64,000 nt of DNA from Acinetobacter sp. C26M (GCF_023702675.1 NZ_CP098478.1:1984001-2048000), one strand, 5' to 3'; positions 17,017 through 26,270 are shown, counted from the stretch's first letter. Program-made: numbers and translations. Notes: a model not told the origin generated them from the letters alone.

Positions 17017-18282
17017 ATGAACGACATTAACCAACGTAATTTTTTAGAATTAGGCAGTATTAGGCATATTCAAAGTGAACAAGAAGCACTTGATATTGCA
17101 AAAGAGGTGGCAGATCAACTGAATCAATTTGCTCGAGACCCCAGTTATAATAAGACCATACCTTATGAACAGGCACGCTTAATTTCAGAAGCTGGTTTAA
17201 CTGCAATTATTGTACCCAAGCAATTTGGGGGCTTAGGTGCCAGTATTTCAACTTTGGTCAATGTGGTGAAAATTATTTCATCAGCAGATGGTGGTGTTGG
17301 GCAGTTATTACAGATTCACTTCACCATGTTCCGAGGAATTCTAACTGGCTACGATGAAGACATTCGTAATCAACTACTTGGTGATATCTTAAGCGGAAAG
17401 CGTTTGGGCAATGCACTTGCAGAAGTGGGTGGTAAAGATAAATTTCAGCATAAGACGCGTGTAGAGCGAAATACAGAAGGGCAATTAATTTTAAATGGCA
17501 GTAAATTCTACTCTACGGGTTCTTTACTCGCAGAATGGATTTCCTTATTTGCGGGTAGTGATGATGGACCTGTCTCGATTTTAATTCATCGTGATACGCA
17601 GGGTGTAGAGTTACTCGATGATTGGGATGCGATGGGACAAAATAATAGTGTCAGTGGCACTGTTAATTTTAAAGATGTGATTGTTGATGAACGTTATGTT
17701 GCCAAGCGGAATACGGGTGGTTTAGGCACTGTTTTACGTACCGGGCTGACTTGGCCTCAGATTTTACATGCTGCAATGGACACAGGAATTGCCAAAGGCG
17801 CGCTACAAGGTGGGATTGATTATTTACAACATCATGCTCGACCTTGGGTAGAAAGTGGGGTCGATTCGCCTACGCATGAGCCTCATATCATCAAACAGAT
17901 TGGTGAATTTGCTGTTTTGGTTCGTTCGGCTGAGGCATTATTGGATCGTTCCGCACAGATTTTTGAACAGCATTTGGCAAATCTAGAGGATGAAGACTTG
18001 CAAACTGAACTGATTTTATCGGTTGCTGCCACTCGTAGTCAGTCTGACCATGCATCTTTAAAAATTTCGAGTGAAATTTTTGGATTACTTGGTGCTAGTT
18101 CAACTTTATCGAAATGGAACCTAGACCGTTTCTGGCGTAATGCACGAACCCATACCACGCATGATCCAATTCGCTGGAGGCTATATCATGTTGGAAATTA
18201 TTATTTAAATAATATTCCACCAGGAGAATATAACTCTGTACTTCTGAAGAAGCAGGCGGAAAATGTGACTAAATTTAATTAA
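17017..18282 (+). CDS. DszC/SfnB-like flavin-dependent monooxygenase (acyl-CoA dehydrogenase fold)
   Basis: The 421-residue protein has the acyl-CoA dehydrogenase fold: the N-terminal helical domain with LISEAGLTAIIVPKQFGGLGAS, the beta domain with GKRLGNALAEVGGKDKFQHKTRV, and a C-terminal helical bundle ending NARTHTTHDPIRWRLYHVGNYYLN. That ending (HDP followed by YxxGNYYLN) is typical of DszC and SfnB, which use FMNH2 and O2 on sulfides or sulfones rather than dehydrogenating acyl-CoA. It lies 27 bp after the ATPase, with CTGGAG before the ATG, and closes the operon. With the desulfinase and SsuD-like enzyme it makes a 4S-like set of activities. Confidence 0.82.
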   Translation: MNDINQRNFLELGSIRHIQSEQEALDIAKEVADQLNQFARDPSYNKTIPYEQARLISEAGLTAIIVPKQFGGLGASISTLVNVVKIISSADGGVGQLLQIHFTMFRGILTGYDEDIRNQLLGDILSGKRLGNALAEVGGKDKFQHKTRVERNTEGQLILNGSKFYSTGSLLAEWISLFAGSDDGPVSILIHRDTQGVELLDDWDAMGQNNSVSGTVNFKDVIVDERYVAKRNTGGLGTVLRTGLTWPQILHAAMDTGIAKGALQGGIDYLQHHARPWVESGVDSPTHEPHIIKQIGEFAVLVRSAEALLDRSAQIFEQHLANLEDEDLQTELILSVAATRSQSDHASLKISSEIFGLLGASSTLSKWNLDRFWRNARTHTTHDPIRWRLYHVGNYYLNNIPPGEYNSVLLKKQAENVTKFN

Positions 18283-18593
18283 ACTGAGTTCGACTTAAAT
18301 ATTTCTATAACTTATTGAAAAAATATCTTGGTGGAATCTTACCAAGTTCTCATCCAATTTCAGGATAAGCTGTCGGCTCGACCTACTTTTGTTTCGGCAT
18401 GAGGAGCGAAGCTCCGCAAGGGCAACCATCTTGCGCAGCTATCGCTGCTCACTGCAAAACCTGTTCATTTTTTTGGATTTATTTCAAATGTATCGTAGAA
18501 ACATTATTTTACGTACATCACGCAGGTTGCTGATGACGTTTCCGAGTATCATATTTCTTGTTGAATTCAGCTTAATTAATAAAATCAAGTTGT
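18283..18593. other. non-coding gap after the desulfurisation operon
   Basis: Two short hairpins are visible, CTTGGT/ACCAAG (about 18329-18348) and GGAGCGAAGCTCC (about 18401-18413); neither has a T-run. The GC-richer patch at about 18370-18450 differs from its surroundings and could be a dispersed intergenic repeat or a remnant. I see no supported gene. Confidence 0.4.
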
Positions 18594-18624
18594 AAAAAAG
18601 GTTGTCATCATGACAACCTTTTTT
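18594..18624. terminator. bidirectional terminator between convergent operons
   Basis: A perfect 14-bp stem (AAAAAAGGTTGTCA at 18594-18607 with TGACAACCTTTTTT at 18611-18624) and a 3-base loop gives T-runs on both strands. It separates the plus-strand desulfurisation operon from the minus-strand desulfinase gene at 18636. Confidence 0.85.
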
Positions 18625-18635
18625 ATTTTAAAGTA

Positions 18636-19688
18636 TTAAGCCACTTGAGTTTGAATAGAAATATCTTGTGCCAGCCATTCACGAACATTAATTTGTGCTG
18701 GTACAAAGTTCCAGCGATAGAGAAAGTCACTCAAGTCTTGTAATGCAATAATAGAGATTTCATCAAAGTTAGTGTTCAGTTTCAGGTGTGCATCCGCACC
18801 GTATGCTGCATCAACCCATTGCTCACTACTATTACATTCTTTTGCGAGATAGCGATGAGTTTCATCAGCGTGCGCATGTGCCCATTGTTCTGCTTGTAAA
18901 ACAGCATCAACAATCAATTTTGCCTGCTCTGGATATTGCGTTAGAAAATCTTCATCAACAGTGAGCGTTCTTGGTGTTCCATTATTGGAGCGTAGAATAG
19001 GATCTGGATGTGAACCAATATCAATAATCGTGTGCAGGGCGAAATCATGAGCAATTTGTGCAGCATGTGCACCTTTTAGAAAAATGGCATCTACATCACC
19101 TTTAATTAATGCCACGATCTCTGCACTTGCGCTGATTTTATTGCGACTACCATAAAAGCTAGAATCATTTTCTTCTGGCTGTTGTTGCTGTGCGGCTAAA
19201 ATATCTGCTCGTAAACAATCGACTAATTCAAGATCGTTTACCTTCAAATTTACTGTTTTTAAAGCATTTTCTAAACCACGAATCGCCTGTGCACGTGAGA
19301 AGTCAATAATTGCATCTTGATTCAGTGGAATTCCAAAACGTTTGCCTTTTAGGTCAGCAACAGTTTTGATGTTTGAATCATAGCGTGTTAACAACAATTG
19401 GACTTCATCCGCCCAAGATAAGCCAATCACTTTGGTTTTTTGACCAGATGCATATGCCCAAATTGCAGGAATACTGCCGCCATGCCGAACTGAATTGGCA
19501 AGGGTATGGTTAAAATGAGAGTTACGAATATCTTTGGAATTTGATTCTCGAATTGATTTTATTTCAATCTGCTGCTTATCAAACTTTTCTTTGAGCCAAC
19601 CCTTTTGAATTGAAATGCCTAAGCCTGTTGGAACAGGGCAACGTGTGTACCAAAGTGTGTTTAATGGTTGAGTTTGAAGTGTTGTCAT
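18636..19688 (-). CDS. second DszB-like sulfinate desulfinase
   Basis: The 350-residue protein is a paralogue of the gene at 8571: WYTRCPVPTGLG puts Cys at 17, HF is at 58-59 and RHGG at 68-71, so the DszB-type Cys/His/Arg triad keeps the same His-Arg spacing. There is no signal peptide, which argues against a periplasmic binding role despite the SBP fold. It is a single-gene unit with its own consensus-like sigma54 promoter, divergent from the ABC exporter. Sequence divergence from the first copy suggests a different sulfinate substrate. Whether either enzyme acts on aromatic or alkyl sulfinates cannot be told from sequence. Confidence 0.75.
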   Translation of the reverse strand: MTTLQTQPLNTLWYTRCPVPTGLGISIQKGWLKEKFDKQQIEIKSIRESNSKDIRNSHFNHTLANSVRHGGSIPAIWAYASGQKTKVIGLSWADEVQLLLTRYDSNIKTVADLKGKRFGIPLNQDAIIDFSRAQAIRGLENALKTVNLKVNDLELVDCLRADILAAQQQQPEENDSSFYGSRNKISASAEIVALIKGDVDAIFLKGAHAAQIAHDFALHTIIDIGSHPDPILRSNNGTPRTLTVDEDFLTQYPEQAKLIVDAVLQAEQWAHAHADETHRYLAKECNSSEQWVDAAYGADAHLKLNTNFDEISIIALQDLSDFLYRWNFVPAQINVREWLAQDISIQTQVA

Positions 19689-19721
19689 TGTGACATCCTT
19701 TTGTGATTTGTATGCTTTAAA

Positions 19722-19735
19722 GCAAAAATGGTGCC
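19722..19735 (-). promoter_or_regulatory. sigma54 promoter of the second desulfinase gene
   Basis: On the minus strand the sequence reads TGGCACCATTTTTGC, matching the sigma54 consensus TGGCAC-N5-TTGC exactly, with GG and GC 10 bases apart. The start site would be about 19710. Confidence 0.88.
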
Positions 19736-19834
19736 ACTCATTAATTTATTGATATTTATAGGTTATTTTTAATATCTTTTTTTATGATGTTGATATATCA
19801 ATTTTTGTTGCGATTACAGCAAATCAATTTCAAT

Positions 19835-19854
19835 AGTGTTTTAAAATCAACACT
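19835..19854. promoter_or_regulatory. candidate SfnR-type activator site shared by divergent promoters
   Basis: AGTGTTTTAAAATCAACACT is an imperfect palindrome matching the locus-wide element. Its centre is about 81 bp from the plus-strand -24 and about 110 bp from the minus-strand -24, so one site could serve both units. Confidence 0.65.
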
Positions 19855-19924
19855 CACAATAAATAAAGATCTATAAAATCAATATAAAACAATAATTTAA
19901 AATATTTTTTTAGATTATCGATCT

Positions 19925-19938
19925 GGCATGAATCTCGC
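19925..19938 (+). promoter_or_regulatory. sigma54 promoter of the ABC exporter operon
   Basis: CTGGCATGAATCTCGCAC has GG at 19925 and GC at 19937 with 10 bases between. It overlaps the first possible ATG (19928) of the downstream frame, so translation should start further in. Confidence 0.7.
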
Positions 19939-19972
19939 ACTAATACAAAATCTTAAATTTATTCTATCTTTT

Positions 19973-21784
19973 ATGTTTAAAAATTATCCATTATTACGAA
20001 GTTTGGCTTTGTATCGATTTATGCCATTTCGTTTCTTATTGACGACGACCTTATTTGTTATTGCAAATATAGGGTTAGCACTCCAACAATATTCAATTGG
20101 TCATGCGATTGATACCTTAAGACATAGTGAAAGAGAAACCTTATTTCAACATACGCTTTCTGATCCTTTGAACCCCTGGTTTTGGTTCATTCTTCTTGCG
20201 AGTATTGCTGGCATTAGGGCTGTTATTCAGTATCTGGCAGGGTTAAGTGCTTTAACCATTGGTCAGCAATTACTGAGTATTTTAAGGGAAAGAATCTTTT
20301 ATCAAGTACAGCATTTAGATGTTTCGTGGCACTGGAAGCATGGGTTGGGAGAGGTATTATCTCGAACCACCCGTGATTCAGACAAATTAAAAGAAGCGCT
20401 CATCAATTTTTGGCGACAAGTGTTTGAGTCAAGTTTGGTTGTCATCGTGACCGTTGGACTCTTGTGTTGGTACCACCCTTGGCTGGGATTAGTTCCTTTA
20501 TTATTTATTTTTTTAGGGCTTTGGGTCCTATTTAAGCTGACCAATCAATTGGTCGTATTGGATCATCAAGTTGCTTCTGCCTACGAAAAAGTCAGTGATA
20601 GCTTAGCGGAAAGCGTGAATGGGATTCGAGTGGTCAAAGCGTTCCAGCTTGAAGAGAAACTTTCACAGCGCTTTAATCATGCTGTAGATCTATTTATTCA
20701 TCATTCTATCCAGACCATCAGGACTAGTGCAAAACGATTACCTATCCCACAAGTGATTATTGCCTGTTCCTATTTATGGGTCATTGCTTTTGGTGCTTAT
20801 TTAATTGGACAAAATCAGTTGCAAGTGGGGCAATTTGTGGCTGCCATTCTCATGGCAAATTTATTGGTGTTTCGTATTGAAAGCATTGGTCAAGTTTTAC
20901 ATATTTTTGCTGATGCACGTTCATCTGCAACAAGAATATGGCAAATGCTAGATCAGAAGTCCGCAATAGAAGATCAATTATACCCTCTGCCGTTGCAATG
21001 GCGTGATGAGTTAAACATTAGATTAGAAAATGTAAGCTTTCAGGATAAAACAACGCATAAGTATATTTTAAAACACTGTCATGTTGAATTTCGAGCAGGT
21101 GAAATCGTCACTGTTGTAGGAAAAACTGGCTCAGGTAAAACGACTTTGATGAATTTACTCAATCGGTTTATTGATCCAACAGAAGGTCAAGTTCTGATTG
21201 GTTCTGAGCAAACAGGCTGGACCAATATTAAAGATTTAAGCTTATTTGAATTACGTCATTTGGTTCAGATCATTCCTCAGGAAAATTTCTTTTTTAGCGG
21301 CACATTGGCAGATAACTTGAGAATTGCGAAGCAAGATGCAACGGAGCAAGAGATGAGAGATGCGTTACATTTAGCGTCGGCATCAGAACTATTACAACGA
21401 CTTGATAATGGACTAGACACGCTGATTGGGGACAAAGGTGTGACTTTGTCAGGAGGACAAAAACAACGTCTAGCTTTGGCCCGCTCTATTCTAAAGAATT
21501 CACCAATTTTAGCTTTAGATGACTCAACCAGTGCCTTAGATGCGACGACAGAAAAACAAGTTCTACAGCGACTATCAGCGCTTTCTAATAGTGGAAACCT
21601 TTTAAAAAAAACCATCATTATTAACTCCAATAAACAGACCACGATTGCTTTATCTGACCGAGTTATTGTTGTTGATCAAGGGCGTATCATTGCTCAAGGT
21701 ACACATGTTGAATTAGTTCAAGATTGTTTATTTTATCGTGAGTTGATGGGCTTTCAGTTACAACAGCAGGAGATTAATGCATGA
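19973..21784 (+). CDS. ABC exporter half-transporter, subunit A
   Basis: From ATG 19973 the protein is 603 residues; the frame is open back to ATG 19928, but that codon lies inside a sigma54 promoter whose start site would be near 19950. No good ribosome-binding site marks the choice. It has a six-span type I exporter domain (about residues 25-310 of the long form) and an ATPase domain with GKTGSGKTTLMN, LSGGQKQRLALARSIL and ILALDDSTSALD. The last motif has Asp instead of the usual catalytic Glu (LDD versus LDE), which suggests a degenerate ATP site in a heterodimer. It overlaps the next gene by 4 bp. Confidence 0.85.
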   Translation: MFKNYPLLRSLALYRFMPFRFLLTTTLFVIANIGLALQQYSIGHAIDTLRHSERETLFQHTLSDPLNPWFWFILLASIAGIRAVIQYLAGLSALTIGQQLLSILRERIFYQVQHLDVSWHWKHGLGEVLSRTTRDSDKLKEALINFWRQVFESSLVVIVTVGLLCWYHPWLGLVPLLFIFLGLWVLFKLTNQLVVLDHQVASAYEKVSDSLAESVNGIRVVKAFQLEEKLSQRFNHAVDLFIHHSIQTIRTSAKRLPIPQVIIACSYLWVIAFGAYLIGQNQLQVGQFVAAILMANLLVFRIESIGQVLHIFADARSSATRIWQMLDQKSAIEDQLYPLPLQWRDELNIRLENVSFQDKTTHKYILKHCHVEFRAGEIVTVVGKTGSGKTTLMNLLNRFIDPTEGQVLIGSEQTGWTNIKDLSLFELRHLVQIIPQENFFFSGTLADNLRIAKQDATEQEMRDALHLASASELLQRLDNGLDTLIGDKGVTLSGGQKQRLALARSILKNSPILALDDSTSALDATTEKQVLQRLSALSNSGNLLKKTIIINSNKQTTIALSDRVIVVDQGRIIAQGTHVELVQDCLFYRELMGFQLQQQEINA

Positions 21785-23613
21785 ATAGCAGTGTTAAAAA
21801 TTTCCGCCCATCTGAAAAATCTGCTGATTTACAAATCGAAGAAAATTTGGCAAATACCTCAATTCATAGAGGGGTGCTAACAAAACTTATTCCTTTAATT
21901 TATCCCATCCGTTACTTGTTGCTTGCCTTAATTGCTGTAGAAATTTTACAAGTGATGAGTGTTTTTGTTCGCCCTTGGGTTGTGAAATATATTCTGGACT
22001 CGGGCTTTCAACAAATTGCTGGAAAAATGATAATGCATCAGCCCGTTTTATTGATTGCGATAAGCATTCTGGCATTGAGTTGGATGTGTCGTTTTGCTTT
22101 AGCAGGCTTATCAAAATATCTTTCAGGCCAAGCAGCGTTGAAAGTGATTAATGGCTTAAGACGTTCTTTGTTTCAGCATATCCAAAGTTTAAATATTGGA
22201 TATTTTGATCGTACCAAGGCTGGCAGGATTATTTCGCGGGCCGATCGCGATGTTGAAACGCTAGAGCCTGTTTTAATACAAGGGCCACCAGAGCTACTTT
22301 CCGCAATTTTGCGTTGCGGATTAGCTTCAGTACTGCTTTGGCATATCTATCCACCTTTTTTTTGGTGCTTATTTGCGACGCTACCCATTTTATTTGGGAT
22401 GACTGCGATTTTTAAGAAATCATCGCAAAAACATTGGGGACGAGTTGCAGAGGAACGCAGTCGATTTACTGCTCATTTGGTTGAAACAGTAAATGGAGCT
22501 AAAATCATTCAGCAGTTAAATTACACCGAGACAAATCAATCTCGTTATCAGGGTTTATTAACAGATTTTAATAATTCTATTATTTATGGCAGTAAGCGGA
22601 CCAGTTGGTTTGCTCCTTTTACAGGCTTACTTTCAACGCTAGCCACTGCTGGATTTATTGTGATTGGTAGTTATGCGTATAGTGATGGCTTGATTAGTAT
22701 TGGGCAATTTGCAGAAAGTATTTTCTATGTATTTTTATTCTTAGCGCCCTTACAGGAACTGACCGATCTATTTGAACGTTATGCCAATGGCGCAGCATGT
22801 GCACAACGTATATTTCTACTTTTAGATACACAATCTACGATTCAAGAACAACCGAATGCTGTGAAGCTTGAACAGTTGAATGGTCATATTCGATTTCAGT
22901 CGGTAGATTTTGCTTATACTCATAAACCTGTTTTACAAAATTTTAATTTGGATATTGAAGCTGGAAAAATCATTGCGATTGTCGGTCCCACAGGACATGG
23001 AAAAAGTACTCTGGTCCAGTTACTAACACGGTTTTATGAACCTCAGAAGGGTGGCATCTTTCTAGATCGTTATCCAATACAAAATATTCAGCTTGCCAGT
23101 TTAAGGCAGCATGTGAGTATTGTTTTACAAGATAATGTTTTATTTAGTGGAACAATTTTAGATAACTTACGTCTAGTTCAACCTAAAGCTTCAGATCAGC
23201 AGCTTATCCAGGTGATTGAAGAGTTGGGGGCCGATGAGATATTGCAACAGCTATCGCAGGGCTATTTCACCGAAGTTGGAGCACTTGGTAAAAATCTTAG
23301 TCATGGACAAAGGCAACTTGTTTGTCTGGTTCGTGCTTATTTGGCAAACCCTAAAATATTAATTCTAGATGAAGCGACTTCTGCAATTGATATTTATACA
23401 GAGCAAAAAATACAATATGCGCTTAGACGATTATGCCAAAATAGAACCTGTATAGTCATTGCGCATCGGCTGAGTACCATTCGTGAAGCTGATAAAATTG
23501 TTCTAATTGAAAATGGTCATGTCGTAGAACAAGGTTCGCATGAGCAGTTAATACAACAACAGGCAGCTTACTTTCAATTGTATCAGTCCTATCTACAAAA
23601 TCAGCTGGTTTAA
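21781..23613 (+). CDS. ABC exporter half-transporter, subunit B
   Basis: The 610-residue protein pairs with the preceding gene (ATGA overlap). The membrane domain is followed by an ATPase with GPTGHGKSTLVQ, LSHGQRQLVCLVRAYL and ILILDEATSAID. The Walker B here ends in Glu, but the signature reads LSHGQ rather than LSGGQ. Complementary departures from consensus in the two subunits are the hallmark of heterodimeric exporters with one regular and one weak ATP site. Location in the sigma54 organosulfur regulon suggests export of a by-product or a sulfur carrier, but the direction and cargo are inferred from family only. Confidence 0.87.
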   Translation: MNSSVKNFRPSEKSADLQIEENLANTSIHRGVLTKLIPLIYPIRYLLLALIAVEILQVMSVFVRPWVVKYILDSGFQQIAGKMIMHQPVLLIAISILALSWMCRFALAGLSKYLSGQAALKVINGLRRSLFQHIQSLNIGYFDRTKAGRIISRADRDVETLEPVLIQGPPELLSAILRCGLASVLLWHIYPPFFWCLFATLPILFGMTAIFKKSSQKHWGRVAEERSRFTAHLVETVNGAKIIQQLNYTETNQSRYQGLLTDFNNSIIYGSKRTSWFAPFTGLLSTLATAGFIVIGSYAYSDGLISIGQFAESIFYVFLFLAPLQELTDLFERYANGAACAQRIFLLLDTQSTIQEQPNAVKLEQLNGHIRFQSVDFAYTHKPVLQNFNLDIEAGKIIAIVGPTGHGKSTLVQLLTRFYEPQKGGIFLDRYPIQNIQLASLRQHVSIVLQDNVLFSGTILDNLRLVQPKASDQQLIQVIEELGADEILQQLSQGYFTEVGALGKNLSHGQRQLVCLVRAYLANPKILILDEATSAIDIYTEQKIQYALRRLCQNRTCIVIAHRLSTIREADKIVLIENGHVVEQGSHEQLIQQQAAYFQLYQSYLQNQLV

Positions 23614-23656
23614 GCGGTTTGGAAATTTAAAACTGTAGTTTTATGAACATTTTTTT

Positions 23657-23686
23657 GAATCATTGTTTAAATTTAAACAATGATTC
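23657..23686. terminator. 30-bp perfect palindrome: terminator and possible activator site
   Basis: A perfect inverted repeat spans 23657-23686 and is followed by TTTTATTTTTTT, so it can terminate the exporter operon. Its core at 23664-23681 (TGTTTAAATTTAAACAAT) also fits the locus-wide activator element, centred about 62 bp from the next sigma54 -24 element. Confidence 0.65.
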
Positions 23687-23732
23687 TTTTATTTTTTTAC
23701 TCAATATATTGATAATAATAAACAAAATACTT

Positions 23733-23746
23733 GGCATTGGCTTTGC
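23733..23746 (+). promoter_or_regulatory. sigma54 promoter of TonB receptor and esterase-like genes
   Basis: TTGGCATTGGCTTTGCT has GG at 23733 and GC at 23745, 10 bases apart. The start site would be near 23758, 20 nt before the ATG. Confidence 0.85.
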
Positions 23747-23777
23747 TATATCGGTTTAGATCGTTAAGGAAGCTTAT

Positions 23778-26270
23778 ATGCGTACATATTTTTCTCATTT
23801 CATTCTTCACTCCTCACTTTTTGCACTGAGTACACTCACTGCCTCAATTGCTATGGCAAATGATCAAAAAAATTTGTCAGAGAAAGAGGATGTCATCACA
23901 TTGCAATCTGTCGTTATCACTGGGTCTAGGCGGGCAATTCATAGCTCGCTAGATGCACCGGCACCTGTTGATATTTTAACTGCTAAAGAATTGCAGGAGA
24001 CTGGCGCGACTGATCTTGCTGCAGCGTTAACACGGCTGTCTCCTTCTGTGAGTTTACCAACTTCTCCAGCAGGTGGATTTGGTGCATCAGTTCCACCAAG
24101 TATTGCGCTCAGAGGATTATCTGCAGATCAAACTTTAATTTTGATTAATGGGAAACGTCGACATACAGCAGCGTATTTCACCCGCCAAGCATATGCTGGT
24201 GGAAGGGGAGCAGCAGTAACTGATTTAAGTTTAATTCCCGTGAGTGCAATTGAACGCATAGAAATTTTGCGGGATGGTGCTGCGGCACAATATGGATCGG
24301 ATGCAATCGCTGGTGTTGTTAATATTATCTTGAAATCACGTGATCATGGGGGCGGGCTAAGCTATCAAACTGGTGGCTATACTCAAGGCGATGGTGAACA
24401 ACATAAAGTTAATCTTTGGAAAGGTTTTACACTTCCTAATGATGGTGCATTGACGGTTGCATTAGATTTAGGCAAACGTGAAGCTGCAAGTAACACGGCA
24501 CCTGATACACGAACTTTTTATGATGGTTCAACTAAGGCTCAATATACAGAACAAGATACCCCCTATAGAACATGGAAATTTGGCTCACCAGAGCAAAAAG
24601 ATCAAGTCAATGTGACTGCAAATCTAGATTTACCTTTGACTGATGACGTTGCAATTTATGGTTTTAGTAGTTATGGACATCGCAAGACGATAGGTGAAAA
24701 CTTTTATGAGCCACCTTCAACCAAAACAGTACTAAATCAATCCAGCTATTTTAAAGAACGTTATCCAGATGGACGTTCGCCGTTGAGCTTAGTCAATGTA
24801 GATGATTTTGCAACGACAGTTGGAGTAAAAAAAGGGGAACAGAAGTCAGGTAAATATGATCTTTATGCGACTTACGGACAAAATAAAGTCAGCACAGAAC
24901 AGGGCAATGGCATTAACCCAAGTTACGGCTCCAACTCACCTTCAAATTATGACTTGGGGGAAAATATCTTTGCACAATTAAATACAGGGCTAGATTATAG
25001 CCGTGATATTGCAATTGATGGGTTAGCAAGTCCGCTGACGCTATCTACAGGGGTGTTATATCGCTGGGAGCAATATAAGCAAAATGCTGGTGATCCGATT
25101 GCCTATACCCGAGGTCCATATTTCAATCCAAGCACAACTTTGGGAGTTGGTGTTCCTGGGATATATGCCGGAATTACTGACCAAGATCAACGAAAAATTA
25201 GTCGTGATGTTTATGGTATCTACCTAGATTTAGAAGCAGATATTGTTAAAAATTTGAATGTTGGGGCTGCCATTCGAAGTGAAAAATATTCAGACTTTGG
25301 GTCGACCACCAACGGAAAATTATTTGCCAAATATGATGTATCACCTCAGTTTGCAGTACGTGGTTCAGTCAATACAGGCTATAGAGCACCGTCATTGGCA
25401 CAACAAGGATATTCGGCTTATAGCGTACAAACGGTGCAAACCCCTTCTGGTTGGCAAGATGTGCAACAAAGAACTCTAGTTGCAGGCAGTGAGGCTGCCT
25501 TACTGATTGGCGGAAGCTCACTTAAACCAGAAAAATCCACGAATTACTCATTAGGTTTTGTGTGGAAGCCGTTTGCGAATACCTCAGCAACCTTAGACCT
25601 TTATCAAATCGATATTAAAAATCGTATTTTGCTTTCAGACAATATTACTGGAAGTGTAATCACCAATGCATTTGCCAATTCACCGTATTCAAATATTGCC
25701 AATGTAGCGTTTTTTAATAATTTACTAGATACACGTACTCAAGGTTTAGAGTTCGCGCTTAAGCATGATTTAAACCTTGAACAATATGGCAAGTTAAATC
25801 TGAATCTAGGTCTGGCCTATAACAAAAATGAAATCACGGAAACCAGAGATTCTATCACTACAAAAGGTGAGCGGATTCCCGTTTCAAGTATTGCAGGACG
25901 AAATACGCAAAGCCTGATTGAATCTACTGCACCGAAAACAAAACTGACATTTGGTGCGCTTTGGTCAAATCAAGCGTGGAGCGTCAATACTGCAATTCGT
26001 CGCTATGATAAATGGACCACCTTAAATAATACCAATACGGCATTAGACCAAACCTTTGATCCGCAGTGGATTGCAGATTTGGATATCGGCTACAAAGCAG
26101 ATGTATTTGTGAAAGGTCTCAAGTTCAATTTAGGGGCGATCAATTTATTGAATAGCCATCCTGATAAAGCCAAAGATTCTTCGGTCGGCAACATTGTCAA
26201 ATATAGTTTTAATGCACCTGAAGGTGCATTTGGAACGTATTTATATGGCCGCGTAAGTTACGAATTTTAA
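23778..26270 (+). CDS. TonB-dependent outer-membrane receptor
   Basis: The 830-residue protein has a signal peptide ending near SIAMANDQ, a plug domain with VVITGSRRAIHSSLDAPAPVDILTAKEL and ALRGLSADQTLILINGKRRHTAAYF, and the IERIEILRDGAAAQYGSDAIAGVVNIILK end of the plug typical of TonB receptors, then a barrel closing in YGRVSYEF. There is no STN domain. The sigma54 promoter and neighbours indicate uptake of an organosulfur compound rather than iron. It is followed 31-37 bp later by a secreted hydrolase gene in the same unit. Confidence 0.88.
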   Translation: MRTYFSHFILHSSLFALSTLTASIAMANDQKNLSEKEDVITLQSVVITGSRRAIHSSLDAPAPVDILTAKELQETGATDLAAALTRLSPSVSLPTSPAGGFGASVPPSIALRGLSADQTLILINGKRRHTAAYFTRQAYAGGRGAAVTDLSLIPVSAIERIEILRDGAAAQYGSDAIAGVVNIILKSRDHGGGLSYQTGGYTQGDGEQHKVNLWKGFTLPNDGALTVALDLGKREAASNTAPDTRTFYDGSTKAQYTEQDTPYRTWKFGSPEQKDQVNVTANLDLPLTDDVAIYGFSSYGHRKTIGENFYEPPSTKTVLNQSSYFKERYPDGRSPLSLVNVDDFATTVGVKKGEQKSGKYDLYATYGQNKVSTEQGNGINPSYGSNSPSNYDLGENIFAQLNTGLDYSRDIAIDGLASPLTLSTGVLYRWEQYKQNAGDPIAYTRGPYFNPSTTLGVGVPGIYAGITDQDQRKISRDVYGIYLDLEADIVKNLNVGAAIRSEKYSDFGSTTNGKLFAKYDVSPQFAVRGSVNTGYRAPSLAQQGYSAYSVQTVQTPSGWQDVQQRTLVAGSEAALLIGGSSLKPEKSTNYSLGFVWKPFANTSATLDLYQIDIKNRILLSDNITGSVITNAFANSPYSNIANVAFFNNLLDTRTQGLEFALKHDLNLEQYGKLNLNLGLAYNKNEITETRDSITTKGERIPVSSIAGRNTQSLIESTAPKTKLTFGALWSNQAWSVNTAIRRYDKWTTLNNTNTALDQTFDPQWIADLDIGYKADVFVKGLKFNLGAINLLNSHPDKAKDSSVGNIVKYSFNAPEGAFGTYLYGRVSYEF

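Noticed and set aside
17017..18282. Acyl-CoA dehydrogenase
   Set aside because: The HDPxxxRxYxxGNYYLN-type ending and the sulfur operon context fit the DszC/SfnB monooxygenase branch of that fold.
19928..19972. Translation start of the ABC exporter at ATG 19928
   Set aside because: The codon lies between the -24 and -12 elements of a sigma54 promoter and would not be on the message from it.
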